Source of the DNA: Rhododendron vialii
Taxonomy: Eukaryota > Streptophyta > Magnoliopsida > Ericales > Ericaceae
Assembly (NCBI RefSeq): GCF_030253575.1
Contig: NC_080557.1
Span: forward strand, 39,911,001 to 39,975,000
Reading direction: 5' to 3'
Length of the DNA stretch: 64,000 nt
Shown: one piece after another, positions 22,949 through 34,672 of the stretch
Numbering within the stretch: position 1 is the stretch's first letter
How the letters are laid out: each line of letters begins with the position of its first letter
Translations under genes and position numbers: made by a program
Notes under the pieces: model-generated
Databases searched by the model: none
Seen by the model: the letters and a program-made list of their open reading frames with translations, nothing else
Told to the model about the DNA's origin: nothing

Positions 22949-24960
22949 CTAACAATCTGTAGGCATATTTTGTAAAGGTTAAGTTTTTTGGGGGCCTGAT
23001 TTTACATGGGTTATCAAGTATCGTTCCGTATGGTAGTTTTAACATTTTAGGGTAATCCACTTTGTAATATATGGCGCATGATTGGAACCTAATGCTATGT
23101 TGTTTCGTATTTATTTAGGTGCAATATTTTGGTTATGTAATTTCCTTGTTCCATATGGGTGATCAAACTTAATGGGTATTCATTAATGCCTGCGTGATGG
23201 GAAAGAGTTACCTCACTACTTTCGAATACTTCTCGGGGATTCGCACATATGGTTATCCAAATTCTTGATTATACTATCATTACCCGTTCTTTCCATGTGA
23301 ATCAATTGGCAAAGATAGTGTAATAGGAATTTGGACAACTTGGGGCAGGATCGGCAGGTTTTTGGAGGAGTCTGTTTTTGTTTTGCAAATCCAGGGGCTG
23401 CGTTTGTTTAGGTAGAGTAAGTTTATTGGTTCATGTGAGTTGTATACAGAGGTTTTGGCAGTTCATAGGAAGGGAAGTTCAGGGGGTGGTCATGGAAGTG
23501 TGTTAATGGAGTATGAGTTTTTCCCGGCTAGGAAAAGTGGGTGCAAAGGAGCTACTAGCACTTGTTCCAAGGCTGTGGAATTTGGGTTATTACCACCAGA
23601 AGAAGATTCAGTTGTAGTTAGAGTAATGGATGGTGGTGATTATGATGATCAAGAGGGTTCTTGCAGAATGGTGTTGCTAATGGAGTGATTACTTCTTTTT
23701 TACTGTGGAATTCTGCACCATTGTAACTGCTGCTTCTACTGTTGTTGTTACGGTACGAGTGCGGATGTAAGCCCAAGAGTCGAGTTTACCAAAGATTAGG
23801 TGCCAATTTGACAGAAGGAAGATTTTCCCAAGGACAGTCCACTGATTTGTAAGCCATTTTGATCATCTTGCTTCTACTTGTGCTATATATCAGCAAGGCA
23901 GGCTTAAAAAATTAGAGGGTTGCCACCAACTTCAATCAGAAATGACATCAATTCCAAAAGTATATGGCACTCCATCGGGCCGATCGATTACGATCTCTCG
24001 AAAATCAAATCGATTGCTTCTTCTTTTTTTATATAACTCAGGCGCCCGGACCAATTTTGTCAAGACCGCAATTGATGAAAATGTGTGTTTACTAGCTCTT
24101 CCTGTGTTTCAATCCTTGTGCTTCCGGTAGACAAAATCCTACAATACTTCTCCTTGCGTTACAAATTTTAACATTGATAGTATCTATTTTGAAGATGTCA
24201 GGTTCTCCTCAATTTGAACCAATTGGACGTCTTCCACCTCACATTCTCTCCTCTCATTTTGTTACGAAAAAGTTCGCATCACCTTAGCACGAACACAGCT
24301 GTATCAAAAGCAAACAACGAACACAAATCAACAAAGTGTAGTCCTTTACTGATTATAAATGGACAGATTCAAACAGCAATATGCCACACTTCAACTCATC
24401 CGTTGGACGTTATCATAAATGGATAGATTCAAACAGCTACTTTAATAGAACTCAATACAACCATCCGCTAAGCATTACAAAGTGCAGTCCTTTACTGATT
24501 ATTGGATTCATAGGTAAAAATATAGTAATTCAAGCCAAGGAACAAATGCTCTCTCCCCGTAATTGAGACTACAACAACTAAGTCTGCAGCGATTGAATCT
24601 GACAAATGCTCTCTCTGCCCGTTGTCGCTGGGGCGCCTACACCCCTCACCCGGGTGCCGTGCACGGGTCTTCTCCTTGCACACAATGACTCAAACTTCCC
24701 ATTTCCTGCATGCATCTTCTGGTGATCGCGAAAACACAAATAGACATTCACTAATCATAGATGCCTCCCAAGCTGGACATGAGTCCTTTGGAAACGTCAC
24801 ATTTGTCCTGGAATAATACAGTTGACATACACATACTAAAGCACAAAATTTAAAAATCAAACTAGTGAAACCATTGACAAGAGCATCCATGGGCAGACTA
24901 ACAGCGTGTTAATACAAAAGAGAACCAAAATCAGCCAGTGATCACCAATACCTCACTTAA
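22949..24960. other. MULE interior without a recognised gene
   Basis: An open frame at about 23440-23688 (with EYEFFPARKSGC and a Gly/Asp-rich end) has coding-like composition and may be another captured exon, but I do not recognise it. Near 24335-24505 a short motif (CCTTTACTGATTAT, AATGGACAGATTCAAACAGC) recurs, suggesting a small local duplication. Nothing else is supported. Confidence 0.4.
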
Positions 24961-25433
24961 TTACTGCTTCTTCTGACCGTCAATGATTTCCTTTTTGCGT
25001 AGAAGATAATACTTTTGCAGCATTGGAGACATCCCACTTGAATCCAACATCATGATTCTACGCTCGTCTCTCAATCGCTCTATTCGAATCTCTTCAGCTT
25101 GATTACGGTAGAGTTTCTCAAACATTTCGACTTGCATCTTGAATACTCTTTTTCTTTCTTCGAGCATCTCATTCATTAACTCCCTGATTTGAGAACTTGC
25201 ACAACTATGGCTCTTTACTTTTTTCAACCGTCCCTTTTCAGCCTCACTGCCTATCGGTCTCTCCAACGCGCATAGGTATCGAGTGAGACATCATCTTCTG
25301 CTAGGTTGATTGACTCTTGTGTCCAAGGAGAAGATGGTGTAGCATTTCTACTTCTTTTCGGGTTTTTTCTTCCGGCCTTCAGCAACTGGAAGAGGCTGAT
25401 TACGGGAAGAGCAAGGTCTGCTTGTGAATCCAT
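24961..25433 (-). pseudogene. NAM-associated C-terminal-domain-like fragment, frameshifted
   Basis: Two overlapping frames read as one damaged protein. The upstream frame (25433-25251) has a SSPWTQESINLAEDD-type motif. The downstream frame (from about 25266) gives RPIGSEAEKGRLKK, a charged helix rich in Glu/Arg, and a tail containing SGMSPMLQKYY and KKEII. This order is typical of the NAM-associated C-terminal domain family in plants. The two halves are out of frame by one base near 25255-25270, so the copy is broken. The 5' end begins at an AG acceptor without recognisable upstream exons. It lies inside the MULE, so it is probably a captured fragment. Confidence 0.55.
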
Positions 25434-26715
25434 CCCTGTTATAGAATGAAAAGAAACAAATGGAAAGAGAATGATGGTGGTGAAAGAAGGCCAATTCCAA
25501 TTCTCACAAGAAAAAGAGAAGGCATATGAAAATTAAACCAACCAATGCTAAACTGAATCACTGAAATCCTCACTATTCACATTTCTATCTGCGAATAAAG
25601 CTTTCAAGTTTCAACCCCATATTACTTGTATAGATCTATGGAAAGGAAGCCAACATCAAAAGATTCAAAACCACATAAGATAGAACCTAAAGTATTGCAC
25701 TCTTCTTTTACGACGAAGATACAGCTGCAAACCAGAGCCATACCAAACACAAGACCAGAAACCATCACATTTGGCACTAGGTAAATTCAAATAGATTAAG
25801 CAATTAGAAGGTCTACGCCTATGATAACTAACCATTCCATTTACAACAAACCAAAAACAGTTACTTGCTTCTCACTGTTTTTCTATCCACTGTAAAAAAG
25901 ACATTTCATTCAAGAACAGTTACTCAGAAATTTATATTATTCCTTTTGGAAAAAAGTAAGCGATCTGATTGCCATTACCAAGCACGTTTTATTCATCTTT
26001 CATAGTGAACTTTCTAAGCCAATACACGAAAAAGGTTAAATCCAAATAGTACCAACTTTTCAACTAATTTATGTATATTCCCCAACTTATATTAGATAAT
26101 ATCAGCAGCCAAACATGAAGCCAAGCTTCCAATGATACTGAGCAATCTAAAACACTACTATTCTGGGATCAGTATAATAAAGAGCTCTAGTTTTAGATCA
26201 TAGACAGCTTTAAACTACTAAAAAAACTCAACCATGCACATTTTTATGTATACAATGTATGACTACGTCAACAGCCACTAGTAACTAGTCTTGTGACACG
26301 GGCATCCCTATGAACTACCCAACTCCCATCCACCATAACAAGCAATGCTCATCTACTCAAGTTTCAACAAATTTTACTGCCTTTAGTTTATAAAACAATT
26401 TTCTATCTACTAGGTGAACAATTTTCACATAGTCCCATCCCATCCTCAAGAAATTGGATATCCATGGTTTTCGAAAATCGATATCCATCACATTTGCGAA
26501 AAGGAATTACTAAGATCAGGAAAGATATTTTTACCAGAGATTTTTGATGGTCGCTGCTATAGCTAGTACTCCTTGAGGACCAAAGATTTTTCACCACCAG
26601 CTGCTATGATAATTCTTAAACAGTGTTCAGAACCGTTAGTTGCACATGGATTCACATGCATTTAACGGTTCCGGACACAGTTGTGTCCAGAGTTGTGAAG
26701 ACCTTAATGTCTTAC
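25434..26715. other. MULE interior, no gene seen
   Basis: AT-rich sequence between the NAM-like fragment and the ferritin exons. The last ferritin exon (beginning Val-Ala-x-Arg-Asn in plant ferritins) should lie here if the gene were whole. I looked for it and did not find it. Confidence 0.5.
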
Positions 26716-27850
26716 GGCATGCAAGTTCAGAAGTTTTTCGTTTGTCAACTTCTCCAAAGACAGCGCAAGCTCCATTGCTATATCAACAAAATAGAGGAAT
26801 TAGTTCTAATCAAATAAACTGAACAGATTCTGAATAATGCTTAGAATAAGAGTTCATGTGTGAGGAGAATGAATGCACGCGAAGTCGCAAACAAACAAAC
26901 AAAATAATCTTGCCCTTTGCGAGAACCAACTTCTTGGCTTCTTGTTCATTCAGCATTAGCAACACCAATATATACAGAGCAATAACCAGAAAGAACTAAT
27001 GTGGGAAGCACATCAGCAGTTAGAACACTACAAACTAACATAGGTATAACAAGGAAGTCCATATGGAAGAATTTGCACATATGCCCAAATGAAAGCTTCC
27101 TACTTTATCAGAACACAGATAAATACTGCCGCTTGAAGTTCAACCACATTCATGTCTCCAAAGGGACATAGAGAGGAACAAGGCTAGGCACGAGACAGCA
27201 ACTTAAAGAATGGACCAAACTTTGTGACCTATACATATTATAATCTAACGCTAAATTGATCTCTTTTTAACAGAATAATGACCTCCTGGAAGTTTGTCTC
27301 TCTATATGTTTCAATTTCCATAAGATACTCAGTTACAAAAACCAATCTAAGACCAAGAAGATGAACATCTGGATATAACTATATGCGTAAAAGCTGTAGA
27401 AAAGCATGTTTAATTCGCACCATATTGCAAAAAGAGCATTAAAACCTACCATACAATGCATCTCCTTTCTCAACGTGATCAAACTCGGACAATGGCATCT
27501 GAATGGATTGCAGTTTCACTTTCCCACCACGTTTGTTCTGAAATTGATAGGACGGTAAATATCAGGATTCACCTGTGAAACAAAACCTACTCCAATTTTT
27601 CCAAACGAATTGAGAAACACCAAAACAATAATCACAAATCACACCTGATACTCCATCAACTTCTCCGCGTGCTCTCTTTCCTCTTCGCTTGATTCCTGGA
27701 AAAACCTACAACAAAAAATCACAAACTACAAGTCAGATTCCCATTCTACCAGAACATAGAGGAAAACCCCACGTGGAAATCAAGAACTGATGGAATGATT
27801 ACCTTGCAAGACCCTTAAGAGCTACGTTGTCTCGATTAAAGTAGGCAAAT
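26716..27850 (-). pseudogene. Ferritin gene fragment, four internal exons
   Basis: Four consecutive exons of a plant ferritin are present in order with intact splice sites and phases: 27850-27803 (FAYFNRDNVALKGLA), 27705-27645 (FFQESSEEEREHAEKLMEYQ), 27537-27450 ([24 protein letters not shown]) and 26777-26716 (AMELALSLEKLTNEKLLNLH). They include the ferroxidase-centre Glu and His of the EEREHAE helix. The exons for the transit peptide, the extension peptide and first helix, and for the last helix (GHGVWHFD region), are absent on both sides, so no functional ferritin can be made. Intron retention shows the copy came from genomic DNA. It lies inside the MULE and is read as a captured host fragment. 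Confidence 0.8.
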
Positions 27851-28835
27851 CTGTTAACATCTGTTCGAATCGATAGATCATTCATAAAAAGGCATCCATA
27901 AAAAACGGAGCAACGTTATCGTTTCGGATTGAAGAATGACACTTTAACCATTGAAAAGTAAAACTGGTGCAGAGACAGATTTTGGGTCAACTTTAATAGC
28001 AAATCTATTATTGCTCAGGCATAACTGAAGCGCACGGGTTGCATCGTTGGAAAGCTCTACGTGTCTAGTTTCTAGCAAAGCAAGCGGAATGTGATTTCGA
28101 GTCTCAAGCTAGGAGATATGACTGTTTTTCCAACTTGTGTCGGTGCTGACTGCTCAATTCCGAATTTGAGCGATGCTAGGTTAAAAATTTCTATAGAGCT
28201 CAATACTTTGAACTAGATTCTGGAGGTGGGTTTAGGTTCCAGAGGAGAGTAGGAGAATTATCAATAATTGGTTTGTGGAGGTGGGTTTAGGTTCCATTAA
28301 GGTCTTTTTGTGAAGATACGGAAGCGGTAGTATTCAACTGCCTAAAGTCTCTTAAACAGCTCCACATTAAGCAGTGTCAATTTAAGCAGATGAAGTAAAA
28401 AGAATACTATGCAATGTTGCAGTCCAGTTCCACCCATGGCACATGCAGTACCTGTAGCAAAATCCTTGTGTGTTTCCTATTAAAATAGAAAACACATTTT
28501 ATGCCGATTTCAACATATTTTCTTTTGAACATCAACGTAGATACTCTCATTGTCCTCCTGGCACAGAAGAAAAATCCTAAAAATTAGCATGTGCATGTGC
28601 CTATTGATTCAAATTTACTGTAGAAATTAACCTGGATATTATTTAGTGAATAATGAGCTCCACAAAACCGAATCATTCTTATTTTGGATCAAACACTAAG
28701 CCATTGTAGTTGTAACAAGACTAGCACAGAAAACTTGGAAAGTAGAAACTACCAGATGTGACAAGGTACAAGTCACCACCATGTCATCTTATCCTTCTTA
28801 AATGTGGGGTGGGTGGCCCGCAAAGGGACACATAC
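27851..28835. other. MULE interior between ferritin and PRP39 fragments
   Basis: No coding signal is recognised. The upstream ferritin exons are not here, nor are the PRP39 exons that should follow the one ending at 28836. The phrase GGAGGTGGGTTTAGGTTCC occurs twice (about 28223-28241 and 28277-28295), a small local duplication. Confidence 0.5.
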
Positions 28836-31339
28836 CTTAAGAAATACTTCTGTTGCTCGGTCAAGGGCAAAGTTTGCTAGCTCTCTCCCTCCCTTAGCTT
28901 CCATAAATTCAACATAACGCATCCAGAATTCAGGGTAATCAGCGCAGGGGATTAAGCATCTTTCATAAAGCTTTACGGCCGACAAGTGGAAAGAGTTTCA
29001 GATACGGAATAGAAATAGGACATAGTCTAGATAAGGACCAGAACAGCAGATTTTCATACCCAATCAAAATCTTCTTGCATCTCAACAAAATCTAGATAGT
29101 GATGCCAGTTTTCTAGTTGATTATCATCAAGTGGTATAACATGAAAATAAGGCCTTCGAATGTTTTTCTCAAAACTACTTATTTTACTTTCTAATTCACA
29201 AGCTTCTTGGTAGAACCTCTCCCCAATAGATTTATACCTCTGCAGAGCTTTATAACAAAGGTAGCCAGTAGAAGGATCCAGCAGGTTGTTAATGACAGAG
29301 GAGATTTCATCGGTAAGTGCTGTGAATGCAGCATCATTGACATATTCTGACTCTATTTCAGCACTGTGGTTTTCATGCCGTTCCATCTCTGCTTCCAGAA
29401 TGGCCGCAAACTTTTTAAAACTGAAATAAAGGGATCCAAGGTGTGTAAAAGTTAAAGTCAAAGTCATGACTCATTCGTCTACCAAGCAGATGTAACCGAC
29501 AATGGAAAAACATGTGTGTCGATAGTAATATTGTTCAAAGTTCAAACCCTATCCCCTAATGTTCACATCAAATGATCAAGGAAGCCTCAAATTTTAGATC
29601 TGCAGAAAGGGGAAACTACAAGTAGATGGATACAAGCATAACAGAACTCCAATCACATACATAAGCTATAGCCATAATAGAATTAAACAAAAGCATGACA
29701 GAGAAATGGGGGTGTTTCTTGGTGTTGGTGGCGAGGGAGTGACATTCAGTGGAGGTTGTTGGCTGATGCAATGTTGGCTTTGGTTGCTGCTTCAGAAAAA
29801 GCTGGTGGGGTTGTCAGTCACTGCTGAGTGTTAGAAAGAGACGAGGCACCAGAAAAGCTTGATGATCCTATCTAATATGACGGTTTTGATTGCTGGTTAT
29901 GCTATAATGTGACCCACCCTGGTCTTTACATATGTTGATCACGTCATCAGTCAGTGCGTTTGCTACTCGTTCTACTCAGTTCTTCCGTTTAAGTACACAA
30001 GTCACAAAGTTCAAAAAACAAGTTCTAAGACGTCCGTGTTGGGTAGCAAGTTCTCTATCCTTTTATTTTCCTTATATTTATTCAAGCTTTAAAAAGGATT
30101 GGGAAAATTCTTTCTTACCACCAAACTATTATTAGAACAAAAGAGACAAAAGTGAACAGAAACATTACTCATTACAGGAAAGCTACCACAATGCACAGCT
30201 GAAAAACCTACATTCATATTTCACCAAAAAAAGTGTGAGGCATACTTATCATAATAGCGATGTAATTTTTTCGTAGGAAACTTCAGAGTTTGGATATATA
30301 TCAGGGCAAGTAAGCTCCACTCCTTTTACAGTAAAAGATACTGGAAGTAGTACTTAATATCAATTCTAATCATTCCAATACAGCAGGGCACCTGTTCAGT
30401 TGGTGAGCTTGGCCACGATAATGGCACAATAACCAGGTCTGTCCAGTGACTCCAGTTTCAACTCTCTTAATGTTTCCTTGATGCATGTGCTATGTGGGTG
30501 ATCGAATGCATTTGAGGGATTAATCTAACCTCCGTGAGAGTAGTAACATGTTTTTATGAACCACCTCCAATATCATAAAAGTTAATTTGCAACTTCTCGA
30601 AAAAAATTAATTTGCAACTTTTCAGCAATCTTTCCACCACCAATATCATAAAAGTTTATGATCCAAAACACGTATGCAAAGATGCCATCAACCATGGAAT
30701 CTAAGAATCCATTAGTTTTCCTCAAAGGATTGAACCCTACCCATGCTTTAGATGATCAACTAGGAAAAGAAAACTGAAAAGCTATACTAGTTCATAATGT
30801 TGGCTAATGGCCTGTGTTGTTTCATAAGGGTTCTCTATTTTCTGTAAATACCTCTCTGTCTATTGGTTAAATTAATCTCTTTCCTGAAAATGCTTGCTTA
30901 CTCAATTGGTCATGTTATAGCACGTTTTACCACAGTAGGTTGAAGCTCTATCTGCTTCTATGGGACAACATCCTCAATTTCTGCTTACACCTTCTCATGT
31001 CCCCTAATGGTCTTGTTTTGCTGGACTCCTTCCTTTTGTGATAGTACAGAGAAGTAAATTGCTTGTGCATAACTGATAATTGATGGTCGATGAAATGAAG
31101 GATAAAAAAAAGGAATTTTTCAAAGCTGAAACCAAAATGTCCACAATGCTAAGATATGTGCCACTAACAGAGAATGTAACTGTAAGTTTGTGAATATTAA
31201 TATGAAAGCTATAAAACTAATCACATAAGGAATTGAATACTTACGGGATATATTTTCTCAATCTTTGAGATAATCGAAGTCCAAGTATCAAAGTCTAATG
31301 ACCCTCTGCGCATCAGTTCCTGAAGTTGTTCATCAAAAC
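28836..31339 (-). pseudogene. PRP39 splicing-factor gene fragment, three exons
   Basis: PRP39 is a U1 snRNP-associated HAT-repeat protein. Three exon remnants lie in order: 31339-31255 (FDEQLQELM, LDFDTWTSII), 29420-29060 (FKKFAAILEAEMERH, IRRPYFHVIPLDDNQLENW, EMQEDFDW) and 28979-28836 ([39 protein letters not shown]). The exons for the HAT repeats between the first two are missing, as is everything after the third. The acceptor of the third exon reads CG instead of AG at 28981-28980, so normal splicing would fail. The copy is non-functional and lies inside the MULE, same strand as the ferritin fragment. Confidence 0.8.
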
Positions 31340-32332
31340 CTTGGGAAGGTGCCAACAAATTATATCCTACAGAATTTCATAAGGAAGTTACTAACTTGCT
31401 TAGTGAATAATAAGTAGCAAAAAGAACAAGTTCCGTTAATAAGACAATATTGTGTGCTGAGTATGATAATCATAAAGCATCAGTGCATAACACACGAATG
31501 TACAAAACCATAGTCAAAGAATACTATCTTCAATCTTAAAGAATCTCCCTAAGTATGTTTAAAGAGTGGAGTGACTATCTTACAGGGGACTGTTTTATTA
31601 CCATTGTTAAGAAGTGGAGAAGCCCTGGAACAACCAAAAACACAATCAAACATTATAGCTCAAAGGGCTACCCATATTGTGCACATTGAGGGTACCAAGT
31701 CAAACCCAGCAGAATTTAGCAATCTATGCAAATTGAGGGTACCAAGTCATGGTATATTTAACTACAGACATGAAAATTGTGGAATAAAACATGACACAAC
31801 AATATCACAAACCTCTGGAAGACGATAAAAATTGAAATAAGAAATTTGAGCCGAATGACATATAAACTACTTATCTCGAGCTAATGAAGGAAGATTGAAT
31901 TGTACCTTTGTATTTGGATTCCGTAAAGAATGTGAGAGAGAACATCTATTCTCTTCCATGTTTGAGACATGTCAATAATCGACCTCGAGCATATGGGGCA
32001 ACAATATCTGTATGACATATCAGCAAAACTATTTTTCATAGGTAAACAAACTACATCAACCTATGAAAAAACCTAAACCATTTCAACAGATTAAGACACT
32101 AACTAACATAGATTAACACACAAACACAAATCAACATCAACTAGGCCAAGGAAAATGAGTAATAAACATCTGCAATACAAATATTCCAACTGAACTTAGT
32201 AATTGAACTTACTAACTACTACAACAGTGAATAAGTTAAAGAGATCCATTTCTCATGATAATGCTCATACATTGAGGCCTTGAGTTTTAAAGTTCCACAG
32301 TACATCAACTTTAGGCAAATATAAAAATATGG
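31340..32332. other. MULE interior, no gene seen
   Basis: AT-rich sequence between the first PRP39 exon and the 3' end of the transposase gene. No frame resembles a known domain. It probably contains the transposase 3' UTR and polyadenylation region. Confidence 0.5.
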
Positions 32333-34672
32333 CTAAATAGGAAGGTCGTCAATTGGATGCTTTGATGACAACTTTGGACATGTTCGCTTATCGTGACCTC
32401 GGCACTTGCAGTGGCTACATTTCCTGGGATTCCGAGAATGTTGGGCACTGGACTTCTTCCCAGGGTTGCCTTTGGTCTTGACCACAGGTGGATCGCCCAC
32501 ACCAAACAAAATTTGGCCATCACTTGATTTGCCAATCTCTGTGTTGCACTCCTTATTCTTTCCCATCTCCCAACGCTTCCTCATCCAGGATGTCATTTCG
32601 TGTTCCATTTGCCTAGCATCTTCAAATGAGTCCTGTGCATGTGACGCATAGAATGACATCAATTTGTAACCCGAACTCAATATCCCATACCTAGCCATGT
32701 GGGATATACTGCGAGAAATTTGGCATACATTTGGTTGTTGGGTCAGAGGTCGACCACGCCTTGTCCATCTTTGCATGACTAAACTAGGGGGAATGGTCGG
32801 TAGGTGTTCATATTTCATGACCACAATCATATGGCAACAAGGTAGACCAAAAGACTCAAACATCAAACAACTACAATTGATTCTGCTATCAATTGGATAA
32901 TACTCGACCGTCCAATTGGATTCTGGATGCGAGTACATCTCAATGAAGTACAACCGACGCTCCATCTCATCAACACGACGCGCCACAATCAATGCAGATG
33001 CACGCTGTATTTCATCCTGAAAGAATCTGAATATGTATTGTGTGTACACCTCGGTTCCATTCTTCTCCAAGCTTTTCAATTGCGTGATCAAGACAGGGGT
33101 ACTATGCTCCGTTGCCGTCTCAGCCTTTGCATCGGCAACTCGCATCCTAGCTAGACCACGGTGGTACTGTTGGACAAATTCAAAAAGCCGTAGCCTTACT
33201 GTTAAGAACCGATTTAAATAACGGTTCATACCTTCACAGCGCTGAGTACTCCTCATCCCTGCAAAGAAATGGCCGAGAAGATATGCCTCGGCCCATCTTT
33301 CGCGGTCGCTATACATCTCTACCACCCAAGTGTTTGTCTCTAGGCCGTAGTGTGATACCATATCAGCCCAAAGAGTTTCAAATTCTTCAACATCACATTC
33401 CATTTGCATCAAAATGGTAAAGTCAGATACGAATTCCGGTATATGAACATTTTTAGCGGCATTTCGCTCCAGATGCCACGAACATAGGCGATGCCTTACA
33501 TCAGGAAAAATGTTTCTAATTGCATTGCGCATCGCCAAATCACCATCTGTGACCACCGAGATGGGCCGTTTACCATCCATAGCCTCTAAAAACGTTGAAA
33601 GAACCCAATTGTACGTATCCTCCGTCTCTTTTGACAACAATGCACAACCAAATATGGTCGTTGTAAAGTTATTACTCACACCTGCCAGTATGACAAATGG
33701 CTTCTTGTACGCATTGGTTCGATAGGTCGTGTCGAAAACTAACACATCTCCGAATGCAGCATAATCCATCTTAGACCTCCCATCTGTCCAGAAAAGTGTC
33801 TCCAACCGGTCATCCTCGTCAACAGTGTACTTGAAGAAAAATAACGGATCATTACTTACTTGAGCAGACAAGTATCCCAATGCACCCTCAGCATCCCCAT
33901 TTCTTATTTCTTCTTTACGAATGCTATGCAATTTGTTACGCAAATCTTTTACAGTGAACCCCACATTATGGAAACCCCCAGACTGACATGTCATATAGTC
34001 CATAATTTGCGCTGGCTTCATGCCTACATTCCGCATGGCCATTACCTGAGCTATGTCTGCATCATCCACACGTCTATGCGATCGCAGAAAGGGAACACAA
34101 TGTGGTGCTGCTAAGGGATGATTGTGGGTACTCACAAACTCTGTGACAACGTAATTTTTCATGGTTTTGCTCATACGACAAACCCGGAATTTAGCACCAC
34201 AACCAGTTCTTGTTTCAGCTTTATGACGTCGTTTTCGATCAGTGCGTTCTAAATGCTTCTTATTTCTTTTACCTTCCCCAGAACAAACCCAAGTCCTCCA
34301 CCTTACGTACATTTCATTGCCTTTTTGTGGTCTACTTTTATATTTGCGTACGCTAAAACCAATTGCCTTGGCATATGCATTGTAGAATTGACCAGCTTCA
34401 TCTTCAGAAACAAATTTCATTTCCATAATCTCCATATCAGTGAGCAAGCGAAAACTATCATCTACACTGGAAACTAACCCATCCCCTTCCTTTTCCCCAT
34501 CCACATCATTATTTTCATCTTCAGAAACAAATGTATTACTCTGCGAATCTTCCGAACTAGAACAAGAGTCAGAATTGGATTCCCAATCGTATGAATCTAC
34601 CTTCACACCCTTGCTGTTGGTACTACTAATGGGAGTTTCCATTGTACCCCTAAATAATAAACCACATGCCAC
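32333..34672 (-). CDS. Mutator-like transposase, FAR1/Jittery type (MURA-like)
   Basis: A single uninterrupted 779-codon frame. An acidic N-terminus precedes a FAR1-type DNA-binding zinc region (about 83-200; YNAYAKAIGFSVRKYKSR, TGCGAKFRV, THNHPL). The MULE catalytic domain follows, with Asp314 in VFDTTYRTN, Asp376 in VTDGDLAMRNAI, the C-x2-H motif CSWH (397-400) and Glu480 in RCEGMNRYL. A SWIM finger has C600, C602, C612 and H614. A C-terminal CCHC knuckle has C752, C755, H760 and C765. All canonical DDE residues are present, so the enzyme looks active. Met11 (METPISS) could be the real start. The gene reads inward from the right TIR. It could be mistaken for a domesticated FAR1-related gene, but its place between MULE TIRs with a target duplication argues for the element's own transposase. 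Confidence 0.9.
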   Translation of the reverse strand: MACGLLFRGTMETPISSTNSKGVKVDSYDWESNSDSCSSSEDSQSNTFVSEDENNDVDGEKEGDGLVSSVDDSFRLLTDMEIMEMKFVSEDEAGQFYNAYAKAIGFSVRKYKSRPQKGNEMYVRWRTWVCSGEGKRNKKHLERTDRKRRHKAETRTGCGAKFRVCRMSKTMKNYVVTEFVSTHNHPLAAPHCVPFLRSHRRVDDADIAQVMAMRNVGMKPAQIMDYMTCQSGGFHNVGFTVKDLRNKLHSIRKEEIRNGDAEGALGYLSAQVSNDPLFFFKYTVDEDDRLETLFWTDGRSKMDYAAFGDVLVFDTTYRTNAYKKPFVILAGVSNNFTTTIFGCALLSKETEDTYNWVLSTFLEAMDGKRPISVVTDGDLAMRNAIRNIFPDVRHRLCSWHLERNAAKNVHIPEFVSDFTILMQMECDVEEFETLWADMVSHYGLETNTWVVEMYSDRERWAEAYLLGHFFAGMRSTQRCEGMNRYLNRFLTVRLRLFEFVQQYHRGLARMRVADAKAETATEHSTPVLITQLKSLEKNGTEVYTQYIFRFFQDEIQRASALIVARRVDEMERRLYFIEMYSHPESNWTVEYYPIDSRINCSCLMFESFGLPCCHMIVVMKYEHLPTIPPSLVMQRWTRRGRPLTQQPNVCQISRSISHMARYGILSSGYKLMSFYASHAQDSFEDARQMEHEMTSWMRKRWEMGKNKECNTEIGKSSDGQILFGVGDPPVVKTKGNPGKKSSAQHSRNPRKCSHCKCRGHDKRTCPKLSSKHPIDDLPI

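Noticed and set aside
26716-27850. A functional ferritin gene
   Set aside because: Transit-peptide, first-helix and last-helix exons are absent for more than 1 kb on each side, so it is a fragment.
32333-34672. A domesticated FAR1-RELATED SEQUENCE gene
   Set aside because: It lies between Mutator-type TIRs with a perfect 9-bp duplication and has all catalytic residues and a SWIM finger, which fits the element's own transposase better.
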